NCBI RefSeq assembly: GCF_000147335.1
Contig: NC_014501.1
Span: 4,232,001 to 4,296,000 of the forward strand
Length of the DNA stretch: 64,000 bases
Origin: Gloeothece verrucosa PCC 7822
GTDB lineage: Bacteria > Cyanobacteriota > Cyanobacteriia > Cyanobacteriales > Microcystaceae
Direction of reading: 5' to 3'
Notes under the pieces: model-generated
The model's input: the letters and a program-made list of their open reading frames with translations, nothing else
Database searches by the model: none
What the model was told of the DNA's origin: nothing
Shown: piece by piece, positions 9,080 to 17,349 of the stretch
Numbering within the stretch: position 1 is the first letter of the stretch
Layout: each line of letters begins with the position of its first letter
Translations under genes and position numbers: made by a program

Positions 9080-10033
9080 TTATAAAAATTGCCGCAATTC
9101 ATCCAAACTTTGAACATTTGGCAACTCGCGCAAAATCTGTTTTAACCTTTCCACCTCACCAATTTGAGAAATCTCAGAAAAAATCGTTAAACCTTCATCT
9201 CCAAATTTACTTAACCCTATTTCAATCGCTTCTAAAAGACCCTCTTGACGACCCTCTTGACGACCCTCTTGACGACCCTTTTCAATGCCAATCCGTTCTA
9301 CACTGGTAACATAACGCATGGTTTTTTCCTCCTCATATTCATTCAACTCTTGCCAAAACTCCTGTTCTAACTCCTTGGGTAAACTCATCAACCAGTCAAT
9401 AAAACTAAACAGATTGATCACCGCTTCCCTGTCATAACCTTTCTCATACAAGCGCTTAGTTAAAATTAACTTCCAGCGCTTTCGCTGTAACCTATCTTGA
9501 GTCGTTTCCTTAGCCTTTAAATGTGCCATCACTACTGTAGCAAAAGGATTAAGACTTTCTTCCAACTGCGCCCAGTTTTCTTGATAGTCCAACAACTTAA
9601 CTATAGGAAACTGTAGCCGCATCCGACAGTCTAACAACTCATAGCCAAAATGGTTAGGCCGCCAAACAGGGTTCTCATCCCCCAAAACCGCCAAACTAAC
9701 CACAGTACGACGATAGCGGTCAAAAATTCGATAGTTATAGACAAACATCCTCTCAGCAAACAGATTTTCTTCTTGACTTTGTACCTCGATATGTACCAAA
9801 ATCCACATCTGTTCCCCGTTGATGTGCCAAATTTTCACCAACTTATCTACTAGCCGCCGTCCTAAGTCAGCATCTCGTACCACCTGCTTTAATTCATTAT
9901 CCAAAAATTCATAAGCTTGTGTCCAGTCAAACTCTCGGTAATACTCCTCAAAAAAGAAAGCGATAAAATCCTGGAAATAAATTTCTACTATTTCCTTCCA
10001 AGGACTATCATAATCCGTTGAAGGTTGCTGCAT
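9080..10033 (-). CDS. Rpn-type PD-(D/E)XK nuclease family protein
   Basis: A 317-residue member of the Rpn/transposase-related family common in cyanobacteria. The N-terminal domain has SPWKEIVEIYFQDFIAFFF, then LVDKLVKIW, WILVHIEVQSQ (putative catalytic E-x-Q strand) and FVYNYRIFDRYRRTVVSLAVLGD. The C-terminal part is helical and contains a GRQEGRQEGRQEG tract encoded by a 12-bp tandem repeat, a hallmark of this family. Rpn proteins of E. coli are DNA endonucleases that promote RecA-independent recombination. Many cyanobacterial relatives have no tested function. Confidence 0.8.
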   Translation of the reverse strand: MQQPSTDYDSPWKEIVEIYFQDFIAFFFEEYYREFDWTQAYEFLDNELKQVVRDADLGRRLVDKLVKIWHINGEQMWILVHIEVQSQEENLFAERMFVYNYRIFDRYRRTVVSLAVLGDENPVWRPNHFGYELLDCRMRLQFPIVKLLDYQENWAQLEESLNPFATVVMAHLKAKETTQDRLQRKRWKLILTKRLYEKGYDREAVINLFSFIDWLMSLPKELEQEFWQELNEYEEEKTMRYVTSVERIGIEKGRQEGRQEGRQEGLLEAIEIGLSKFGDEGLTIFSEISQIGEVERLKQILRELPNVQSLDELRQFL

Positions 10034-10254
10034 TTTTTATTCCCTCAACTCCCCTTAATCCAAAAAGCTATTTATCTTAATAATAGGTTGATATTTAGGT
10101 AATGATCTCAACATTTCTTGACCGGTTGTTCCAACCTCTATAAAATGGTGGCCAAAGATGGGCCCATGAGTCAAAAAAACCTGAAAGCTTTTCCCAAAAC
10201 CCAAACAGCCCATATAATCATAAGCAGACAAGATCAAAAAACCATTCAACAGCT

Positions 10255-10731
10255 ATGCCACTTCTGACCACAGGAAAACCATTCATCCGTGCATTAGAAA
10301 AATCAGGCGCATTAGGGGTATATGTCCCCTTAGAAGGCGGGTTTGAGGGACGTTATCAGCGCCGCTTACGCGCGTCGGGTTATACGATCGTCAATATCAC
10401 CGCTAGAGGACTCGGGGATGTCAGTTCGTATTTAACGGGGGTTCACGGTGTCCGGCCTCCCCATCTCGGCAAAAAAAATATCGGTCAAGAAGCGGCAGTG
10501 GGACCCGTTTATTTTGTTCCTCCTATCGCTACTTACCAACTGGAAAACCTTCCGCCAAAATCTAAAGGGTTAGTGTTGTGGATACTCGAAGGCGTTATCC
10601 TCTCTCGCGCCGAAATAGAATATCTCACCTATTTACCCAAACAAGAACCCCGCATTAAAATTGTTGTCGAAATGGGAGGAGAAAGATACTTCCGCTTTTC
10701 ACCATTAGAACAAACCGTCCAAGCGGCATAA
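10255..10731 (+). CDS. ndhN: NAD(P)H-quinone oxidoreductase subunit N
   Basis: A 158-residue protein beginning MPLLTTGKPFIRALEKSG, followed by GVYVPLEGGFEGRYQRRLR and YLTGVHGVRPPHLGKK. These are invariant features of NdhN, a peripheral oxygenic-photosynthesis-specific subunit of cyanobacterial NDH-1. NDH-1 drives cyclic electron flow and respiration at the thylakoid. Length is normal. The gene is divergent from the Rpn gene, with about 220 bp between the starts. Confidence 0.96.
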   Translation: MPLLTTGKPFIRALEKSGALGVYVPLEGGFEGRYQRRLRASGYTIVNITARGLGDVSSYLTGVHGVRPPHLGKKNIGQEAAVGPVYFVPPIATYQLENLPPKSKGLVLWILEGVILSRAEIEYLTYLPKQEPRIKIVVEMGGERYFRFSPLEQTVQAA

Positions 10732-10772
10732 GCTAAAATAAAACTAGAAATAGCTAAAGGAAGAGGGCAGAC

Positions 10773-11378
10773 ATGATTGCAGATAGAGACTACACCCTAA
10801 TTATTGACAAAAGCGGCAGTATGTCCATCACCGATCAACCGGGAGGTAAAAGTCGCTGGGCCGTCATGCAAGAGTCGACCCTCGCTTTAGCCAGTAAGTG
10901 TCAAGAATTAGACCCCGACGGCATTACGGTTTATGTGTTTTCCGGCAAATTTAAACGCTACAACAATATTACAGGCAATAAAGTTAAACAAATCTTCCAA
11001 GAAAATGACCCCAATGGACGCACGGATTTGGCGTCGGTGTTAAAAGATGCGCTAAATTATTATTTTGAACGTAAAGAAGAGGGAAAAACTAAACCCAATG
11101 GTGAAACGATTCTTGTAGTTACCGATGGGGAACCCGATGACCGCAAAGCCGTCATGAAAACCATTATAGAAGCGAGTCGCCGCATCGAACGCGATGAAGA
11201 ATTAGCGATATCTCTGATTCAAGTGGGAACAGACCCCGATGCAACCCGTTTTTTAAAGGTCTTAGATGATGAATTGCAGAGTGCCGGGGCGAAGTTTGAT
11301 ATCGTAGATACTATTACTATGGAAGATATGGAAGATTTGACCCTTGCTGAAGTTCTACTGAATGCTATTGCGGATTAA
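10773..11378 (+). CDS. von Willebrand factor A domain protein (copy 1)
   Basis: A 201-residue single-domain VWA protein without signal peptide. The MIDAS metal site is complete: IIDKSGSMS (DxSxS), a Thr in GRTDLASVL, and VVTDGEPDD. It has a ribosome binding site (GGAAGAGGG) upstream of the ATG. Copy 2 follows at 11456 and is very similar along its whole length, so this is a tandem duplication. A coiled-coil gene follows both. VWA proteins usually mediate metal-dependent protein contacts; the partner is unknown. Confidence 0.88.
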   Translation: MIADRDYTLIIDKSGSMSITDQPGGKSRWAVMQESTLALASKCQELDPDGITVYVFSGKFKRYNNITGNKVKQIFQENDPNGRTDLASVLKDALNYYFERKEEGKTKPNGETILVVTDGEPDDRKAVMKTIIEASRRIERDEELAISLIQVGTDPDATRFLKVLDDELQSAGAKFDIVDTITMEDMEDLTLAEVLLNAIAD

Positions 11379-11455
11379 CCGTTCAATCTTGCTAAAACCC
11401 CAGTGGGATTAGCTAAACTAGAAAAAAGTGCGGCTAAAGTCGGAGGGATTGAATT

Positions 11456-12061
11456 ATGCTAGGCGATCGAGACTATACCCTAATTATTGATAAAAGCGGC
11501 AGTATGTCCATTAAAGATCAAAACGGAGGGCGCAGTCGTTGGTCAGTCATGCAGGAGTCTACCCTCGCTTTAGCGGGTAAATGTGAAGACTTAGATCCGG
11601 ATGGCATTACGGTTTATGTGTTTTCGGGTCGATTCAAGCGCTATGATAACGTTACCGCTAATAAAGTCCAACAAGTGTTTCAAGAAAATGAACCCAATGG
11701 ACGCACCGATTTAGCCGCCGTTTTAAATGATGCCCTACAGAATTATTTTCAGCGTAAAAAAGCCGGAGAAACCAAAACCAACGGAGAAACGATTCTAGTG
11801 GTTACCGATGGGGAACCGGATGACCGCAAAGCGGTTATGAAAACCATTATCGAAGCTACCCGCTATATGGATAAAGATGAAGAATTAGCCATCTCTTTTA
11901 TCCAAGTAGGCAATGATGCACAAGCTACCCAGTTTTTGAAAGCTTTAGATGACGGGTTGCAAAGTGCCGGCGCAAAATTTGATATCGTCGATACGGTCAC
12001 CATTGATGATATGGAAGATTTAACTTTAACTGAGGTGCTACTCAATGCCATTAATGATTAG
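11456..12061 (+). CDS. von Willebrand factor A domain protein (copy 2)
   Basis: A 201-residue paralogue of the preceding gene, of equal length, with the same MIDAS set (DKSGSMS, GRTDLAAVL, VTDGEPDD). Differences are scattered (for example GGRSRW for GGKSRW and KAGETKTNGET for EGKTKPNGET), which fits an old tandem duplication with both copies under selection. The 77-bp spacer has no obvious terminator, so co-transcription with copy 1 and the gene at 12096 is likely. Confidence 0.88.
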   Translation: MLGDRDYTLIIDKSGSMSIKDQNGGRSRWSVMQESTLALAGKCEDLDPDGITVYVFSGRFKRYDNVTANKVQQVFQENEPNGRTDLAAVLNDALQNYFQRKKAGETKTNGETILVVTDGEPDDRKAVMKTIIEATRYMDKDEELAISFIQVGNDAQATQFLKALDDGLQSAGAKFDIVDTVTIDDMEDLTLTEVLLNAIND

Positions 12062-12095
12062 AATAGATGTAAGCTGTAAATAGTAATGGCTCGTT

Positions 12096-12719
12096 ATGGA
12101 TGAGATAGACGCTCTTTTATCGGAACTGGAGGCGGAATATCGTCAACCCCTACCCCAAAAATCCGCACCTAATAAGAGTTCGGGTCCCCTAACTTCCCCC
12201 TCTTCAAAAACCGCTTCTCCTCTAGATGATCTGTTGGCACAAGTTAAAGAGGAAGTGGCGCATGGCAAGCCGCCAAAAAGTTCTAACGCCTCATCTTCGT
12301 CTAAAAATCAACCGTTACTGAATCAGTCTCGAGAGGCTTTAAAAAATAACTTAATACAAGAATTACATAAAGAAGACCACACAGATCAAGCGGCTTGTTT
12401 TAAGTCACCCGCGAGTATTCGTTCTGGGGGCAACTCTCCTCAAAATGATTTACTACAAGATTTACAAAAAGAGTTCCAAGAACAAGAAAAACTCCTGGCA
12501 CAGCGCCAACAGCAAGAACAACTGGAAAAACAACGATTACAAGAACAACGAGAACAACGCAAAAAACTCGCTTTAACCCGTCAAGCCACCGAATGGTTAA
12601 ATAAACTAGACCGCAAATCTGAAGAGGGGCGCTGGTTTGAAGAGTTTTCTTACTCCTATGACTCGAAATTACAAGCGGCTATTCATTATCTCGAAGCCTT
12701 GCGAGAAAGTGGCGGCTAA
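12096..12719 (+). CDS. Hypothetical protein with long charged coiled coil
   Basis: A 207-residue protein with no recognised family. It starts MDEIDALLSELEAEYRQPLP, has a low-complexity Ser/Pro/Lys-rich middle, then a Gln/Glu-rich helix from about residue 125 (FQEQEKLLAQRQQQEQLEKQ). It ends with a conserved-looking tail, ATEWLNKLDRKSEEGRWFEE. It lies 34 bp after the second VWA gene in the same direction. This suggests a structural partner of the VWA proteins, but that is inference. Confidence 0.7.
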   Translation: MDEIDALLSELEAEYRQPLPQKSAPNKSSGPLTSPSSKTASPLDDLLAQVKEEVAHGKPPKSSNASSSSKNQPLLNQSREALKNNLIQELHKEDHTDQAACFKSPASIRSGGNSPQNDLLQDLQKEFQEQEKLLAQRQQQEQLEKQRLQEQREQRKKLALTRQATEWLNKLDRKSEEGRWFEEFSYSYDSKLQAAIHYLEALRESGG

Positions 12720-12806
12720 AAATTTGCCCAAAAATTTTTCGGAAATACTAGCCACTGAGGAAAAATTGTGTTAGTCTAGTTAAAGTGGAAGTAAATAAGC
12801 CAAGTT

Positions 12807-12877
12807 GCGGGCATAGTTTAGTGGTAAAACCATAGCCTTCCAAGCTATTGATGCGAGTTCGATTCTCGCTGCCCGCT
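12807..12877 (+). tRNA. trnG: tRNA-Gly (anticodon UCC)
   Basis: A full 71-nt cloverleaf: acceptor GCGGGCA (12807-12813) pairs with TGCCCGC (12870-12876), discriminator T at 12877. The anticodon loop CTTCCAA carries TCC. The T arm is GCGAG/TTCGATT/CTCGC. CCA is not encoded. Its 3' half (from 12835) lies inside the 55-bp att repeat, so this copy is the tRNA restored by the integrated element. Confidence 0.96.
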
Positions 12878-12889
12878 TGTTTTTTGCTG
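12835..12889 (+). repeat. attL (55-bp direct repeat, 3' half of tRNA-Gly)
   Basis: Identical over 55 bp to 29977-30031. It runs from the anticodon arm through the tRNA 3' end and 12 bp of downstream T-rich sequence. Sequences diverge on both sides, which fixes the limits of the crossover region. Confidence 0.93.
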
Positions 12890-12960
12890 CGTATATATCC
12901 CAGTCAAGAACCAGAAATCAAGGGTTCTGGGGTTTGGCGGTGGGTTGAAAATTTAAAAAT

Positions 12961-13044
12961 GGATACATAGTTGGATACATAGTTGGATACACGGCTGGAT
13001 ACATAGTTGGATACACGCCTGGATACACGGCTGGATACACGGCT
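12961..13044. repeat. Seven 12-bp iterons (GGATACA plus 5 bp)
   Basis: Seven exact 12-bp steps, each GGATACA followed by TAGTT, CGGCT or CGCCT. They lie 71 bp inside attL and just past the helicase stop. GGATACA also occurs twice inside attR (29898, 29921) and once outside it (30057). Arm-type binding sites for the recombinase, or a replication or partition iteron array, are the two likely readings. Confidence 0.85.
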
Positions 13045-13082
13045 GTTACTAATTGAGAGTCATTTGTTACTAATTGAGAGTC
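13044..13082. repeat. Direct repeat TGTTACTAATTGAGAGTC, two copies
   Basis: The 18-bp sequence occurs at 13044-13061 and 13065-13082, directly after the iterons and up to the helicase stop codon. A related copy, 20 of 21 bases identical over the overlapping core, lies outside attR at 30064-30084. Confidence 0.85.
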
Positions 13083-14954
13083 TTATCGATTTCTCCTGCG
13101 GCGTTCAAGAGTTTCTCGAAGACTCCGTTTTTGGTCCGCTCTTAGCTCCCTGATTTTAAGATGAATTTTGTACGCGATATAACTTCGGACTTCTGGAGGG
13201 TCCAAAAGAAATGGAAAGCGACAATCTTCCTCAGAGGTATCCTCAGAGGTCTCTGAGGAGGTAATAAGCTTTAATTCCTCAGAGGTATCCTCAGAGGTCT
13301 CTGAGGAGGTAATAAGCTTTAATTCCTCAGAGGTATCCTCAGAGGTCTCTGAGGAGGTAATAAGCTTTAATTCCTCAGAGGTATCCTCAGAGGCATCAAA
13401 CCATTCAGCCTCGCCAATGATGAAAAGAGCGTCTTTTGAGCGGGTCAAAGCCACATATAAAAGGTTGTGTTCTTGATCTTCTTGCCACTCAAGCTGATTT
13501 TCCCAGGTCATGGGCATATCGCCGGGATTTAAAATAAAAACCCTCTCAGCCTCCAGCCCCTTTGCCCTGTGACAGGTGGACAAAACAACTAAAGCTTCTT
13601 CATCAGAAAACAAATCATCAATTGACTTTAAGAGAGCCTCAATGCTATTAGCTTCAGGGCGTGCGGTGTAAATTGTATGAAGTGCAGATAATCGGTCTTT
13701 TAAGTTTTCTATTATCTGCTCCGAGTTGTCCATCTGTTCTAAGCGGGCGATTTTTGCCTGCTTGTACATCTCAAAAAAATCATTAAATCTCTTGTATTCA
13801 AATCCACCAAGACTAGCGATCGCTTCGAGTTCTTGTTGAATGATTTTCCCAATATCTTTTCCTTTGATTTTGGCAGATACCCCTTTAGCCAAAAGCCTGA
13901 TACAGGTACTAACCAAAGGGTTTGTTTTGCGGCTTAGTATCAAATCATGAGGTTTCAGATACTTGTCTAAATCATCTTCGATGATTTGTTCGATAGTTCC
14001 CTCTTTGGCGTTTGCTGTTGCTTTGATAGGAATATCGGGGTAGATTTTATTTACCAAACGAATATGAGTTTTAGGGCAGCGATAACAAAGGCTTAAGGGC
14101 AATTCAATTGCTTTTGTTCGTCTAACAATGTTGTAGTAGCTATCAGAATCTGCGCCAGCGAAGCCCATGATTGCTTGTCTTGGGTCGCCCACAAAAAGCA
14201 TTCGTCCGGTTTTACCAGCTAACATTGAAGCTAGTTCTAGTTGAGTGGCGTTTAAGTCCTGACATTCGTCAATGAGGACAAATTTGTAAGGTTTAAACCA
14301 AGAACTTTGCGCTACATTCCATTTCACCGGTAACCACACTTGATCAGTGTAGTCAAAGATTTTTCGATCTATCGCCATCTCCTCGCCCAGGTCAAGCACC
14401 TTTTCGATGGAAGAAGCAAGTACATCATGTTTAAAAACATCTTCAATCTCAAAATGGAAACATAGGTTTTCGATGTTTCCAACCGTTGGCTCTTGATTGG
14501 TTAATCGAATCAAATGAACGAGTTTTACAAAATCGGAATCATGGGCAAGCACTCGGTTTTCTTTAAGTTTTCCCCGAAAAGTTCGTCCTCCAGCCCTGTA
14601 ATTAATAAGCTCTAATTCTTGGCCTATTTTTTTGTATTTGTCTCGATTAACAATGGCGTTTCGCGGGTTTTTGATGTCTAGTTCCTTCTTAATAAGCGTG
14701 TAACCTGCACTGTGGAGCGTACAAATGGAATTTTTCCAAATAAGTCCGAACTTAGTAATCAGGTCCTGAGAGTTAGCTTTTCCAAAAACAATAATTTTGA
14801 TCTCGGCTGGACTAACGCCAGATTCTTTAAGGGCTTGAGCCACTAATTTCAGCGTTGTACTTTTCCCTGAGCCAGCTACAGCATTACAGCAGCCGTTGCC
14901 TTTTCCGTTTAATAGCCAGTGGATGATTTTTTGTTGATATTCGCTTAATTCCAT
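13083..14954 (-). CDS. UvrD/Rep-type superfamily 1 DNA helicase
   Basis: A 623-residue SF1A helicase. Motif I is NAVAGSGKSTTLKL near residue 24, motif II is FVLIDECQDLNATQLELA (DExQD), motif III is LFVGDPRQAIMGFAGA, motif IV lies in ELPLSLCYRCP, motif V in VLSTCHRAKGLEAERVF and motif VI in NLLYVALTRSKDALF. All catalytic motifs are present. A Ser/Glu/Thr-rich linker of about 55 residues (ETSEDTSEELKLITS units) sits between motif VI and a basic C-terminal tail (RRRR). It is the last gene of a minus-strand operon with the Bro-N and RHH-like genes and probably serves element replication or recombination. Confidence 0.92.
   Translation of the reverse strand: MELSEYQQKIIHWLLNGKGNGCCNAVAGSGKSTTLKLVAQALKESGVSPAEIKIIVFGKANSQDLITKFGLIWKNSICTLHSAGYTLIKKELDIKNPRNAIVNRDKYKKIGQELELINYRAGGRTFRGKLKENRVLAHDSDFVKLVHLIRLTNQEPTVGNIENLCFHFEIEDVFKHDVLASSIEKVLDLGEEMAIDRKIFDYTDQVWLPVKWNVAQSSWFKPYKFVLIDECQDLNATQLELASMLAGKTGRMLFVGDPRQAIMGFAGADSDSYYNIVRRTKAIELPLSLCYRCPKTHIRLVNKIYPDIPIKATANAKEGTIEQIIEDDLDKYLKPHDLILSRKTNPLVSTCIRLLAKGVSAKIKGKDIGKIIQQELEAIASLGGFEYKRFNDFFEMYKQAKIARLEQMDNSEQIIENLKDRLSALHTIYTARPEANSIEALLKSIDDLFSDEEALVVLSTCHRAKGLEAERVFILNPGDMPMTWENQLEWQEDQEHNLLYVALTRSKDALFIIGEAEWFDASEDTSEELKLITSSETSEDTSEELKLITSSETSEDTSEELKLITSSETSEDTSEEDCRFPFLLDPPEVRSYIAYKIHLKIRELRADQKRSLRETLERRRRNR
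13229..13393. repeat. 48-bp tandem repeat in the helicase gene
   Basis: Three full 48-bp units start at 13229, 13277 and 13325, and a partial fourth starts at 13373. Each contains CCTCAGAGG twice and CTCTGAGGAGG once, and encodes 16 residues of Ser/Glu/Thr-rich linker. The same CCTC(A/T)GAGG motif is scattered in the neighbouring gene at 15263-15341 and 15785-15820. Confidence 0.92.
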
Positions 14955-14962
14955 AATTTTTC

Positions 14963-15994
14963 CTACTCCTTGATTAGGTTGCGATCTGCCCAGTCCTTGG
15001 CGATTTTGATGGTGTCTTGTCCCTTAAATAAATGGGGGTATCCTATGTGCTTGAGAATGCGGTCTAAATAGTTAACCGCTAATGTTTGCGATGAGGACAG
15101 CTGACGCTGTGCCTTTTGCAAGCTTGTTTGAGGGGGGTTACGTTTAAAAATTTGTATTTTTTCGGGATCTTCTACAAATTTCTTTCCATTCCAGAATCCC
15201 CACAGCCCTTCCTCTCCATAGGCAACAATGCCATACAAGTAGCTTAATGTGGGTGATAGCTTCTCTGAGGTTGCCTCTGAGGAGTTCTCGGGAGTAATAT
15301 CGATCGCTTGCTCCTCAGAGGACTCTGAGGCTTCCTCTGAGGAATTGTTGCCCTGTTTATTCCTTATAAGAGAACTGTCCAGATTTGGGGTTTCGGAATT
15401 GGGGTCTGGCTTAAAGGCTGGGAGCGTCCCCCCTGGGGAATCCCCAGGAATCTCGTTTAAGACCTCTTCGACTATCTGAAGAAGCGGCTCAAATTCCTCA
15501 ATAAAGGAATCTTCCAAGCTGGCTACAGCATCATTGAGCATTCGCTCAGTCGTTTTTTTATTTTCCCGTAGAGCCTCCTCAAACCGTTTGCCTACTTCTT
15601 CTACTAAACGCCGGTGTAAATCGCCCTCGATGTAAATCGGATTTAGGTGCCGGGCTAGAGCTAGATCGATCTCTCCCTCTAAGCGATTGTCTAGGATTGC
15701 TCCAATTGATTGTTCAAATACTTCGTTTACAAGTTTGCGTATATCATCAATAGAGGGAGTGGTGGTTTGAACTGGCGTTATTTTCTCTGAGGAATCCTCT
15801 GAGAAGACCTCAGAGGAGGTTTTAAGCGGCTCAAACGGTCTTGGAGTGACACAACCACTCAGATAGTCATTCACTAAACATACGAGCAAGGTAGAGGCAG
15901 CTAAGCCCTGCTCTGCCGCTTTTTTTTTGAAGGTGTCCCATGTATTCGGGTCTAGCTCAAAGGTGGCTAGTTTTTTTCCTAGAGTTCGTCCCAT
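14963..15994 (-). CDS. RHH-like N-terminus protein with Ser/Glu-rich linkers
   Basis: A 343-residue protein, family not recognised. The N-terminus (KKLATFELDPNTWDTFKKKA, then ASTLLVCLVNDYLSG) looks like a ribbon-helix-helix DNA-binding domain. Two Ser/Glu-rich linkers (SEDSSEKITP and NSSEEASESSEEQ) flank a helical middle. The C-terminus ends with a compact domain (QTLAVNYLDRILKHIGYPHL). It lies 8 bp upstream of the helicase gene and 34 bp after the Bro-N gene in one operon. A role in replication or partition is inference only. Confidence 0.65.
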   Translation of the reverse strand: MGRTLGKKLATFELDPNTWDTFKKKAAEQGLAASTLLVCLVNDYLSGCVTPRPFEPLKTSSEVFSEDSSEKITPVQTTTPSIDDIRKLVNEVFEQSIGAILDNRLEGEIDLALARHLNPIYIEGDLHRRLVEEVGKRFEEALRENKKTTERMLNDAVASLEDSFIEEFEPLLQIVEEVLNEIPGDSPGGTLPAFKPDPNSETPNLDSSLIRNKQGNNSSEEASESSEEQAIDITPENSSEATSEKLSPTLSYLYGIVAYGEEGLWGFWNGKKFVEDPEKIQIFKRNPPQTSLQKAQRQLSSSQTLAVNYLDRILKHIGYPHLFKGQDTIKIAKDWADRNLIKE

Positions 15995-16028
15995 GTTGCT
16001 CGCTCCTTTTTTGGTTAATTATTGGTTT

Positions 16029-16679
16029 TTAATCAAATTTTTTAGGGTTTTTGAGGAATTTTTGTCGATTACCCTCGCCTATAATAACCCCTTTCCCTAT
16101 TTTCTCGAGTTGGAAAAACCATTTCCTGATTTGCTCGGTACTGCATTTTCTAAAAAAACGGCTAGATTTCTGAACGTCCCGGGCACTCACCGCCCCTTTT
16201 TGTTGGGAAATTTGAAGAATTAGGTCTAAGGGGGAGGAGGTGTCTTTTTCTGGGGATGATTTGCCCTGAATCTTGACCAGTTCTAGTTTTAGCTTAAGAT
16301 TTTCAACTTCTAGTTCAAGTTTCTCAAGTCTTTGGGCTTCTGGATTGACCCCAGGGACGGTATAGCTGCCGGTGCGGCGGATGCTAGGGATTACTTCTTG
16401 GATAATCCAGCGCTGGAATTTTTTAGCTATGGGCTTGTTCGATCTGAAGATTAAACGGTATAGCCCAAACTCCGTTACAGTGAGCATTGATTGCTTTCCG
16501 CCAGGTGTGTGCATCAGATGCACCCCTTTTTCATCTGGGTCAAAATTTCGTAGGACACTACTGGGTTCTTCAATACCTAAAACGTTACAAACGTCTTGAG
16601 CTATCCATTCTGGCTTGTCTGCTGTTCCTACAAAGCGGACTTGCTGTTCTTCGAAGGTAAAAATTGTTAGATTTGACAT
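16029..16679 (-). CDS. Bro-N domain protein (phage antirepressor type)
   Basis: A 216-residue protein with an N-terminal Bro-N domain: FEEQQVRFVGTADKPEWIAQ, DVCNVLGIEEPSSVLRNFD, LTVTEFGLYRLIFRSNKP and FQRWIIQEVIPSIRRTGSY. A coiled segment follows, then about 60 C-terminal residues (LILQISQQKGAVSARDVQKS and QIRKWFFQLEKIGKGVI) that closely match the end of the DUF3987 protein at 21060-21257. Bro-N proteins are DNA-binding regulators common in phages. The shared C-terminal winged-helix-like domain suggests both bind the same target. Confidence 0.88.
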   Translation of the reverse strand: MSNLTIFTFEEQQVRFVGTADKPEWIAQDVCNVLGIEEPSSVLRNFDPDEKGVHLMHTPGGKQSMLTVTEFGLYRLIFRSNKPIAKKFQRWIIQEVIPSIRRTGSYTVPGVNPEAQRLEKLELEVENLKLKLELVKIQGKSSPEKDTSSPLDLILQISQQKGAVSARDVQKSSRFFRKCSTEQIRKWFFQLEKIGKGVIIGEGNRQKFLKNPKKFD

Positions 16680-16810
16680 GATTTTTGCTCGTATTAGAAA
16701 AAATTAAATTAGGTAATTAGAAATTGTTTATTGTGAATCAAGGTAATGTTTTTGTGTTTTTAAAAGGGTTTGCAAGAAATACAGCACCCCAGGACACCCT
16801 TGATATTTGA

Positions 16811-17116
16811 TTATTTTTTTGCTTTTGGCTCCTCCCATGTGTTTTCGTCCTGGTCTTTTTTATCGAGATACCAGTCAAGAGGCAAATCTAAAATATCTCT
16901 CTTGGCCTGCTTAAGGAGTTTCTGAAGCTTTTGCATCTGTTCGGTGTTTAACTGGAGTTCTCTGATGCCCTGGCGGTATCTCCAAAGAGTTTGCCTATGA
17001 ATGCCCAAAAAGTCTGCAAACTCGTTGTATGTTTCAAAACCCCATTGCTCCAACAACTCATCAAGCATTGATTTATTTTTTTTACCCCTTGACAAATTTT
17101 GTTTTTTAGCTTTCAT
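16811..17116 (-). CDS. HTH (XRE/Cro-like) transcriptional regulator
   Basis: A 101-residue protein from the ATG at 17114-17116 (MKAKKQNLSRGKK). The helix-turn-helix is WGFETYNEFADFLGIHRQTL followed by WRYRQGIREL. A TTG 30 bp upstream is less likely because it lies in the operator-like palindrome at 17127-17141. The gene is first in the leftward operon, divergent from the small-gene operon at 17350. This is the classic position of a phage-type repressor controlling both directions. Confidence 0.82.
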   Translation of the reverse strand: MKAKKQNLSRGKKNKSMLDELLEQWGFETYNEFADFLGIHRQTLWRYRQGIRELQLNTEQMQKLQKLLKQAKRDILDLPLDWYLDKKDQDENTWEEPKAKK

Positions 17117-17126
17117 AATAATAATG

Positions 17127-17141
17127 TAACCAATGGTTACA
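17127..17141. promoter_or_regulatory. Operator-like palindrome GTAACC-AAT-GGTTAC
   Basis: A perfect inverted repeat with 6-bp arms and a 3-bp centre, 10 bp upstream of the HTH gene ATG and in the divergent promoter region. Probably the binding site of that regulator (inference). Confidence 0.6.
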
Positions 17142-17349
17142 CGCAACCGTACAGAAATACTGCAAGGCGTTAAGCAGTTCCACCCGTTCGCGCCCTGCTG
17201 TTATCAACCATATACAGAAGGAGGTGTCTAACTCAAAAAGATTTAGCAGTAGTATTTCAAGGCTTGTGAGACGAGCCGCGTCCTGCGTTAACACTCAATC
17301 AAAAAAAATGGTGGAACAAACGTTCCACCTTCACCCAAAAATTGAAAGT

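Noticed and set aside
10055..10249. 64-codon minus-strand frame between the Rpn and ndhN genes
   Set aside because: It fills the divergent promoter region, has no recognisable motif, and no clear binding site.
12961..13044. CRISPR array
   Set aside because: The 12-bp units are contiguous without unique spacers, and there are no cas genes; these are iterons.
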